This document shows, one piece after another, positions 8,027 to 15,489 of a stretch of DNA of 15,489 bases. The notes under the pieces were generated by a model. It was not told the origin of the DNA, did no database searches, and saw nothing but the letters and a program-made list of their open reading frames with translations. Numbering within the stretch: the first letter of the stretch is position 1; every line of letters starts with the position of its first letter. The DNA is from Spirogloea muscicola. Lineage: Eukaryota > Streptophyta > Zygnematophyceae > Spirogloeales > Spirogloeaceae. Position numbers and translations under genes: made by a program. The DNA lies in contig WELB01000208.1 in the NCBI GenBank assembly GCA_009602725.1, positions 131,217 to 146,705 of the forward strand. The letters run 5' to 3'.

Positions 8027-11000
8027 TGCTGCAAAAGGAGGCCAAGGCTGGGCCACACTAGCTGGTTGCTTGTATACAGACTTTCGTGACTCCTTCGCTT
8101 TCTGGCCTTCAGTCCTCGCCTCGTATGTAGCTGCAGTTGGCAAAGGAAGCGCGAAGACATCCTCAAAAAACTTGCTCACCACATTGCTGAATTGGAGTGT
8201 AAGGCAGAACTCAAGAGACAGAGGACTGCAAGCGAGGGGTACAAAGCAGGAGTGTAGTAGAACAGTAAAATCGAATTCCTGGACGCCATGGTCCCCACTG
8301 ACTGAGGCAAAGACATCCCCCTGCAGAACAATGCCAACTGGACAGGCAAAGATGACTTGATCACTTACGCTCGGTAATTCTATCTTGAAGCAATATGTAC
8401 CCACCCCTCTCCTTGCTGCTCCTCCTGTTTGTCGAGAGATGGTCCTCTGGTGCTGCTTCAACTGAAAATATATCAAGCACCAGTTCAGCCTATGACCTTA
8501 TAGTGATGAAGAGTACAAGCTTAGAACCCTAATAACAAGATACAGCCTCTGGTTGTTGATATATTCAGCTGTCCAGTTACACCAGTCCAACGTTTGACAC
8601 CCAACTACTGCGTATACAACAGCTATACAACTGTTGCTGCATCCTGCAACTCCGCGAGGACTTGGCAATCCCACCTGCGCTCTGGCCGATGCCAAGCTTG
8701 ATGTTTTGCAGCATGCATGCCATTATGCGGCAGCTGTGCAAGCTGGCTTGAATGTCATGTTGCAGCGCTCGCATTGCCCCTGCAAAGGGATCCACCCGCG
8801 ACCACATGCCATGCTGCTCAAACTTTCTGTGCTTAGTGATCTCGCGTTCCTTCTATCGAAGCTGCATGAGGCTTGGTTTTGGCATTTCTCAATTGGCTAT
8901 CTGTACGAGGTTAAGAATTGAGCAGTGCACACGAAGCCAATATGCATGTAAAGCGAACACTAACGACCTGCTGAAAGCTTGAAGAGGACACCCTGGTACC
9001 GACAAGCGGCGAGCATCAAAGGCTGCTCTGGCGCCAAGCTGTACTGTGGTTTTCTGGGGTATCTCTCAAGGTCCAGAAGGTCCATAACGATCTGCAGGTT
9101 CAGAGGCCATCATAGCTATGTATCTGAGAAGACATGAAAGAAGACATAGATAACAGCAGTGTTGCAATTGCGATGGAAGAGAAAGAAGGACAGAGCCCTT
9201 GCCGTGGGGGGTTCCCTGCCAGTGCCGACAAGGAAGAGGACGGCTGCCATGTACCGGACTTGGTGCCATAGAAAGGCGGTCCCAGTGACTTTTAGCTCCC
9301 ACACTCCTGGCTCACCGTCCCTGTGAATGCACAAATTTGACAGAACAACTTCTCCAGTTAGTGTCCTCGGGAAAAGGTTGACAGATGCTTCTGTCTAAAG
9401 TGCGGCTAAAAAGTATGACAATACTGTGAAGAGACACTGAAACACTGACGCCCCAAATACAGGCCCTACATCCAGCTCCTTGCAGGGTTTGTAACAGAGA
9501 CTATCAACAAAGAGGCCCAATCAGGGCCACAAGGCAAAGCATGTCCTCCATGCCCATCGGTGCCTGATGTGTCATCTGAGCTTCGCACCCTGTAAGGCCC
9601 CCAAGGGCTGGAACAATCTCGCACTTGAGGACCTCTCGCCTGTAGTTGTGGACGTTGAGAGCGTCCATCTTGCAGAAGTTCCGAAAGTCATGCTCCCCTA
9701 CAAAGTAAGCAGCAGCGGTCCTCATGGCGGCGAGGTCCAGGGAGGCTCCATGGAAGAAGTACGAGTACTCTCTAGAGAGGCAGCTGAATCTGGAAACGCA
9801 GCAGTGACAACTTCAACATGGTGTGCCTTGGCCACAATTGAAGCTTGCAGATGCACTTTAGGAACACAAATCTAGCATCTGCGACCTCCAGAGCTGCTCT
9901 TGAACAGCCTTTGCCGCGTGGACACCAAGTGCCCTGCAATTCGTAGGACCGACCCTACATACCCTTACCCAGTCCTCCATGCACTAAGCTTGTTCGCACA
10001 TTTGAGCAGGCTTTATTTGCGGCTTTTGTACGTGGAACCAGTCCTTGTAGATAGAGCCCCATAATCTTGACCATACCTTGCACTGAAGTACTGTGGAACA
10101 GGGCACCACCCCAGAATTCTGATATCCTGTGGCAGTGCAGCATTCAACACCTTCACGTAATCAATCTCCCCGTGACCTGCTCGAACAGCGATATACGCTT
10201 GCTTGATGTACTGGCTGGATGTTGCCAACTGGAGACTGCCAACTTTGCCTGCTGCAGGGTCAAGCTAAGAGCGTGCTCCGCAAGATCCAGTTGCAAGACC
10301 TGGCTCTTCCAGACTTGCACCTCCATTTGCAAGACAAGGTGCATTGACCACTGACGCAGTTGCAAATATGCAGGCTTACAAGCTGCAGCGGCAAGGACGG
10401 CCTCTTGTGCCCTGGAGGCGATTGCAGCTTGAACTCTGTCGGGTTGCTTTGAATGCACGCCAATCTGTCGCCCACGGTGCACATCCAACTCTCGACCTTG
10501 CTCAGCTGCCAAACCTTGCGCCCGACACGTATTCGATGCAACTTTTTCCTCATCCTCAACCTGCCTCAGCATCTTCTCTGACTTGGAAGTGCATGATGCT
10601 CCTTCTGGTAATATGTCCTTGTCTGCCTCCCGCGCGAAGGCGCCCTGGCCGGCATCCTCAATCTTCAAGGCTGATCTTAGATAGAGAGCAACCACCTAGT
10701 GTCTCAAGACAAGGTGACTTTGTTCAGCCATTATTCCAAATCAGAGTCAAAGGACTCATGGACTGGAAGGCGTTTCGCGCTCAAGGAATCTTGGGTTGTT
10801 CCAGTGTGACTTTCTGTAACCATAGGGCAGTACGTATGAGGAAGTCCCTTGCAATGACCTGTCCCATGGCAGAGACGCCCTTGTCGGTACGGCCACAGCG
10901 TGAGAACTGCACATGGCTCCAATCTCCAAAAACAAGCCTTGTCGTCCTCAGCGCAGCAATTAGCTCCCCCTTTCATTGGCAAACCATGTCAGGGTTGTTC

Positions 11001-12324
11001 AAATTAGAATTGCTGTTTTGGAAATCACAGTCTGAATTTGTGCAGAGCTTTCTGAGGGTTCTTACAAACAACTCCTACTCTGAGGATCTTCTCAGCTATA
11101 CCTCCACAGTAGGCTGTCCGGCCGCCTGTGACGCAAATCCATGGTACCTGCACATGTCACAGATTCACGGTAATGTGATCTGAGGCGAGATGTGAAAGAG
11201 CCAGTGGATGCTGTAATACTGCACCAGGGATCAGCCACACTACTGTTGAGAGCATCCTGAGAAAGCTCTGAGGAGGCTGAAAGCTCTAATGAGGCTGACT
11301 TGTTGCAACAAGACATCATTGCTTCAACAAGGACGGTAGGCCTTCAGCTTTGTTGTTATTAGCAGCTCACTAAATATTGGCAACATGGCATGTTCTTCGA
11401 TACTAAAGGGGCATACAGGCATTTTTATGGGGTCTCACTATTGAGGTTAGCTATGATGGCATCTGCTTCTATTAAGGACTCGGTCAGCTTGTAAATATGC
11501 ACCTGGCGCCAAGGTACATGAGCTTGAGAGCAATGTGCCTGGTGACCACAGCCTCGCATGGCCAGCAAGTGCCTGCAGCTAGTGCGAAAACCTCAGAGCA
11601 CACAGACCAGCTCTTTTGAGCCACCCTTTGAGCCCCAGAGTGTGAAAGTAATCTGGTAGTACGAACTAGACTAGCTGTTTGTGTTACAGAAAGCATGTCA
11701 AGAGCTGAACCCTTGTGCTCAAAACCCCGAGAACCCTAGCAGTTTGCAACCCTGAACTTGGAGTACTGATGGCAGCAGAGAGCAGACTACCCTTCAGACC
11801 CTTGACTTCATCAACCACTGACTCTCAGAGGGCCAGTGGATGCTCTGTGTCCAGGGGCTGTGGCTATGGGGGCTCGCCTTTAGTGCTACGTCGCCTGCGC
11901 CCTGCTTTCTCCCTCTTGGTCGCGTCCAGTCGGACGTCTGCAGCAACGCCCGCTTGACTGACACCTTTGGCAGCCGCCGCCGGCTCTACAGGAGCCTCAA
12001 CAGCGTCGGCGCTCGCGTCGGCGACTGAGCCATCGATGCAAAGCTGGGGACCATTAGGCGCCTGCTTTTTGGCCTCCTGCACCATCCCCAGGTGGCAACC
12101 CTGATGCCATTTTTCTTTGTGCCAAAGGCAATCTGACAAGCGATGGTGCTCGCTCCAAGGCTGGACGGCTTGCAGTTTGTTCAATGCCCAGGACATAGTT
12201 TCAACTTCGAGCAGTAGCTGCCAATATCAAGTGTGGCTGTACAGCGACTCACCAGGAGCTGTGACTGCAGTGAGGCCACCAGCGTCTCGAGCTCGGTGAT
12301 GCGCGCCTGCGCCTGGTCCATCAT
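8012..12324 (-). CDS. PUS3: tRNA pseudouridine(38/39) synthase Pus3/Deg1 (TruA family), thirteen exons
   Basis: Pus3 isomerises uridine to pseudouridine at positions 38/39 of the tRNA anticodon arm. My model is complement(join(8012..8130, 8369..8461, 8675..8779, 8968..9091, 9203..9320, 9589..9789, 10077..10176, 10380..10695, 10859..10969, 11102..11147, 11503..11572, 11890..12076, 12253..12324)), 553 residues; all junctions keep phase. Residues 1-27 form a predicted coiled coil (ITELETLVASLQSQLLEAKK), as in other Pus3 proteins; 28-88 are a low-complexity acidic-then-basic linker. The catalytic fold follows: HIALKLMYLG, YHGFASQ, then CGRTDKGVSA with catalytic Asp154, IDYVKVLNAALPQDIRILGW, RFSCLSREYSYFF, GEHDFRNFCKMD (332-343), AFLWHQVRYMAAVLFLVG (383-400) and YPRKPQYSLAPEQPL. 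Intron 9 seems to be GC-AG. Exon 4 is only 46 bases. Exon 6 adds a long polar loop. Exons 11-13 (residues 449-553) are the weakest part of the model; they fit by phase and splice signals and end in a basic tail. A start at 12354 in the same frame is possible. Confidence 0.93.
9092..9202 (-). other. probable GC-AG intron in PUS3
   Basis: The exon before it ends ...GREPPT and the next begins IVMDLLDLERYPRKPQ, which aligns without a gap to the conserved Pus3 stretch G-x-G-x-E-x-P-x-I-I-D-x-L-L. The only phase-0 junction that gives this has donor ACG|GCAAGG at 9203/9202 and acceptor CCTGCAG|ATC at 9092/9091. Reading through instead gives a frame that departs from the family at once and does not rejoin it. 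No GT donor nearby keeps both the frame and the conserved residues. Confidence 0.75.
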
Positions 12325-12951
12325 CGCCACTGGCCACCACTGCCGGATTCGCATAAGGTTGAGCTCGTCGCAGAGTCCAGCTCGCCTGGAGCAGTCATGT
12401 CTGCCGCTTGCCTGTAAGCTCAGCGAGCACGTCAAATAAAATGGTGAGGCCTTGGCCCTGGGGTTATAGATGGCTGGCTTATCACACACAAGTACAGACG
12501 TTGACCTAGATGATAAAAATCGGAAGGAAATTTTCTCCAACCCTGGTGGATTTTAGGCACATCGCTGCCTGGAGTTTAGGGAGGGATTGCCCATACTGTT
12601 CTTACACGTCGCACAACGTTACACGTAGAGTGTGGCACTTGACCTGCCAGAGTCAGCTCCGAGGGGTGTACCAACCGGCAGCTGCCGAGGTGCTGCTACT
12701 TAGAGAGGGCGGTAGCTAAGAAGACGGACAGAGTTGGGTGAGCAGTAACGAGCAAAAGAGTGGCTGCAAGCTCCTGCTCGGCGATGTGCGCATCTGCTCC
12801 TTGCTTCACCAGGCGTCGCCTTCAACGACAAGGCAATCGCCGCCAGGAACGGGCCTCGGCTGATGAAGGAGCTACTGCCTCGTTTCCTCGAACCAAGACG
12901 TTTGACGTTTGTTGCCCAGCTCATTACCCAGTTGACAGGATATTTGTAAAG

Positions 12952-13002
12952 CTGATTTGGCCTCCCTTTCAATGTCATGCGCACCGCGCGCCTTCTCTCT
13001 TG
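12952..13002 (+). repeat. dispersed repeat family, copy E (3' module)
   Basis: CTGATTTGGCCTCCCTTTCA, then TGTCATGCGCACCGCGCGCC and TTCTCTCTTG. It matches GGCCTCCCTCTCGATTCATG plus CGCACTGCGCGCCTCCTCTC at 1457-1496 and the GATTTGGCATCCCTCCCG stretch near 6469. Confidence 0.7.
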
Positions 13003-13770
13003 AGAAAGAGAAATCGCTCGCCCTTAGAAAAGAGAGCACGCAAGAGACGTCTAATAGCGGCCTTCGGGTCTTAAGCCCATCAGGTGGTGCCGGGCCAGCT
13101 CACTGGCCGTCCCACTTGTTACACGCACTGCAGCAAAAGACCGACGGCGCCGAAGGACGCTTGAGTCCGCCATCTGGCGAGTGCAAGGTACACTCTGCAC
13201 GGCCCACAAGATCGCTTCAGCCGAGCTCCAGTCTTGGATTTCACTCAGACCAGCTCAACAGAGATTGGCACATACTATGACTCGCATGGTGTGGCAAATC
13301 GGTCCCTCATGCTCTGACCGGTAAAGGATACTGCTTCTGCTGATGGTGATGGTGGATGCCGACCACTCCTTGATGAAGCTGTGTCCTTGATAAATCTTCA
13401 AGCATGCAGCTTGGCGTACTCAATTGTGTGCAGAGCCCATGCATTGCCACTATACAGTCATGGATCATGCTAGTGTTGTCAGGCAGTCAACAGTGCCAGC
13501 TACCGAAATTTTCATTCCCCTGCGTTTTAGGATGACAAGAGTACTGCAACTTCGCTCTAAGTACGATAGGTGGGCAGATGCAGATTTGCAGATTTATAGC
13601 TCAGCTGCAATTGTTAATTGCACTGCGGCACGTGCAAGATGGACAAGTTGGGCTTGACAATCTCAGTTTCAGGCTAGCACAGGGCTAACAGGACGGCTTG
13701 GAGATTCTGATACAACTTAAGACACTTATTCATTGCCACTTGTCTTATCCTGTCCTTCAGCCATGCCAGT

Positions 13771-13851
13771 AGGAGAAAGGTGTGTGGTGCGCATGAAAAG
13801 ATAGGGTAGCAAATTTCAGCCAATACATTGTTCAGGCAGTACTTAGTGCAG
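13771..13851 (-). repeat. dispersed repeat family, copy F, inverted
   Basis: On the minus strand this reads CTGCACTAAGTACTGCCTGA followed by ACAATG, then about 30 bases on CTTTTCATGCGCACCACACA and CCTTTCTCCT. The two modules have the same order as at 1201-1270 (GGCACTAGC..CCAGAACAATT then GCGCACCGCG). It is the only inverted piece seen, and it shows the family is mobile or recombining and not just a local tandem array. Confidence 0.6.
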
Positions 13852-14272
13852 AAAAACGAAATAGAAAAGGAAAGTCTCTTCCAGTAGAGGGCGGTGGCTG
13901 TGATTGGCCAGCCCAGAACAGGGAACAACATAACAGGAGACTGGCGCATATGCCAGATTGCCAATCTGTCCGAAGAAGGTGAAAGAGGCCCAAAAGGCAT
14001 GGACTGCTTTGTCAGAACTGGACAAGTTTGTCATTGTCTGCATGGCTTAAAACAGAAAACACCGTGTAATTGTTTAGCTAATCTATACAAATGATGAGCA
14101 GAAGCCACCAATCCACTCTAGCATTATGATGAAAGCTGGTAGACTCAAAAATTTCCTTGTCCCCATCAAAGCCGACTCCCAGCTCTCAAGCTTTTGGTCG
14201 TTTGGTTGAAATGTTAGAGATGCTATTGGGAGGAAGCCTGATTCTTCTTTGAGCCTATAAGGTCCCTTGTTC

Positions 14273-15489
14273 TCAGAAGAGCGGGCCAGAGTTGGCTTTG
14301 ACGAAGGTCTCGAGGGTGTAATCAGCAACGTAGAGGGGGAGTGGGTAGGGTGGCACAAAAGTGGGCCCATTGAGGAACTGGTGGAAAGTTGCTCCATTGA
14401 GGAGCAGGTCATTGAAGGAGATGATTGTGGGCGTCGGATCATAGTTGGGGTCTGTCGTCTCGATGCCATTGAAGTACAGCGTCACCTCCTTCCTCCCCTC
14501 GCCAGCATAGTAGATGTTGTTGTCGGAACGAATGTTGGCATGATCCCGTCCGCCAAGGACATATGAGCCCCAACTAGTGTAGAGGTTGTTGGCAACGTGA
14601 CAGTGGCCAAACCTACAGAGGGGCTGCCGTTGGCCATCTTGGTCGAACCAATTGCGGTACAAGGTCACACGGAGGTTGATGTCGAATGTATCGGCGTCGT
14701 CTGCTCCGAGGAGGACGGTCTTGTCAAAGTTGTGGATGTAGCTGTTTGACAGTGTGACATCCGTGCCGCCCTTCACAACACTAACGGATCCGTTGACAGC
14801 ATTGTAGATGTTGCAATGGTCCACCCAGACCTGAGATAAGAATGGTCACAGGTGGTTGAACACAACCAAGTCAGTGGCTACTAAAGTTCCCCTCACCGAT
14901 TCAAGACACTGTACCATGACTACTGCATGGTGGTGGGGAAGCTTATTGCAGACCGTCTGTGCGTTGCGGATGGGCACGAGGTCGGGGTCCCCGACTTGGT
15001 TGCCAATCTCCAGATTATGGAGGATGACATTGGTGACGTCCTGCACCACTAGCCCATTCGACTGGAGTACCACACGGACGCCGCGTCCGTCGATTGTGGT
15101 GTTTGAAGCAAGGAAAAGCCGGTCAGCAAGATTGATGATCATCGAGCGCTGGAACTGGATGTAGACGCCGTCCCGGATGTTCGCAATGGCCCAACGCAGA
15201 GTGCCATAGTTGACGCTGACCGTGCTGTCAACATCGCTGGTCACGAGGTAATACGGCTTGACAAACCCGCCAGTCACACCAGCCATGGCGGCATAGCCGA
15301 GCGCACAGGTGTGGAGGACTTGGCCGGCAAGAGTGAATGGGCAGTCAGTAGGCGGGCTCGGAGTTGCGGGCAGGTCGGGGAAGAGGGGTGGAGGCGGAGA
15401 CGGCGGAGGGGGGGAGGGAGGAGGAGGTGGGGGCGATGGGGGTGGTGGAGGGGGGAAAGGTGGGGGAGAAGGCGGCGGAGGTGGAGGGG
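14273..15489 (-). CDS. pectate lyase-like protein (polysaccharide lyase family 1) with proline-rich N-terminal region, 5' partial
   Basis: Family PL1 enzymes cleave polygalacturonate by beta-elimination, usually outside the cell. Visible exons are complement(join(14273..14830, 14897..15489)) with a 66-base GT-AG intron in phase 0; 382 residues are in the window and the frame is open to the edge. The first 40 or so visible residues are Ser-Pro(3-6) repeats, like hydroxyproline-rich wall glycoproteins. After a Cys-containing spacer come GTLRWAI, TIDGRGVRVVLQSNG, VTNVILHNLEIGN, VWVDHC, GGTDVTLSNSYIHNFDKTVL, RVTLYRNWFDQDGQRQPLCR and HVANNLYT, which are PL1 parallel beta-helix motifs. The Lys of DKTVL and the two Arg of QRQPLCR match catalytic positions. 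The four calcium-binding acids seem to be missing: HHHAVV replaces the D-x-D-A-I motif, and NGSVS replaces D-G-L-[IL]-D. It could be a pectin lyase-like or inactive relative. A signal peptide would lie outside the window. Confidence 0.92.
15362..15489 (-). repeat. proline-rich low-complexity coding stretch
   Basis: C-rich on the minus strand, encoding runs of three to six prolines separated by single Ser, Phe or Leu. It is part of the pectate lyase reading frame, since the frame stays open from the window edge through CPFTLAGQVLHTCALGYAAM into the lyase domain. Confidence 0.85.

Larger units (their letters stand above)
12325..14272. other. intergenic stretch between the pectate lyase and PUS3
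   Basis: Holds the PUS3 upstream region (from 12325) and the 3' side of the pectate lyase gene (down from 14272). No open frame here shows family motifs. Two pieces of the dispersed repeat lie at 12952-13002 (plus) and 13771-13851 (minus). I see no RNA gene, no terminal inverted repeats and no clear core promoter. Confidence 0.5.

Noticed and set aside
8577-8674. Continuation of PUS3 exon 11 to the in-frame stop at 8577
   Set aside because: An alternative C-terminus without exons 12-13 is possible. I preferred splicing at 8675 because donor AG|GTGGGA, the acceptor at 8461, the strong donor GTAAGTG after 8369 and the acceptor at 8130 all agree in phase 1. The choice is not certain.
10344-11183. 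279-codon plus-strand open frame
   Set aside because: Antisense to PUS3 exons 4-6 and the introns between them; no family motif.
14273-15489. Reading the lyase gene as two separate genes starting at Met 14824 and Met 15286
   Set aside because: Splicing 14897 to 14830 joins them in phase 0 and restores the conserved VWVDHC motif, and the frame upstream of 15286 remains open and carries conserved residues.
1-15489. CRISPR array, bacterial operon, prophage, rRNA or tRNA gene
   Set aside because: No evenly spaced identical repeats, no tRNA-like T-arm sequence, no rRNA landmark and no tightly packed bacterial-style genes were seen; the spliced genes show the window is eukaryotic.

Overview
The window is nuclear DNA from a eukaryote, most likely a green alga or a close streptophyte relative. 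The evidence is split genes with short GT-AG introns (66 to about 420 bases), an eIF3e protein of plant type, a pectate lyase attached to an Ser-Pro-rich leader of the kind seen in plant and algal wall proteins, and alternating GC-rich and balanced stretches. I cannot name the genus from sequence alone.

Three genes are well supported, all on the minus strand. (1) 3157-5789 is a complete seven-exon gene for translation initiation factor eIF3 subunit e (443 residues). (2) 8012-12324 is a thirteen-exon gene for the tRNA pseudouridine-38/39 synthase Pus3/Deg1 (about 553 residues). I rebuilt it exon by exon; every junction keeps phase, and one intron appears to be of the rare GC-AG type. (3) 14273-15489 is the 3' part of a two-or-more-exon pectate lyase-like gene (family PL1) whose proline-rich N-terminus runs off the right edge. 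A fourth gene may start at base 46 on the minus strand and run off the left edge, but only an alanine run is visible.

The spaces between genes are large: 47-3156, 5790-8011 and 12325-14272. The first is very GC-rich up to about base 1000, with CGG-repeat and poly-G/poly-C tracts, then becomes pyrimidine-rich. These spaces share pieces of an unnamed dispersed repeat family. Recurring modules include GGGCTTCGCTTTGTGTAGC, a GGGCTGG/CCAGCC hairpin with a six-base loop, GCACTAG..GAACA, and TTTCATGCGCACCGCGCGCC. Pieces lie at about 1090-1500, 6250-6510, 6840-7060, 7349-7680, 12950-13000 and, inverted, 13771-13851.

The three genes do not form a pathway: one is translation initiation, one is tRNA modification and one is cell-wall polysaccharide metabolism. 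No CRISPR array, tRNA, rRNA, viral gene or autonomous transposon was found. The points most worth a second look are the repeat family, the apparent loss of the calcium-binding acids in the pectate lyase, the GC-AG intron, the enlarged loop in Pus3, and a presequence-like small ORF at 6642.
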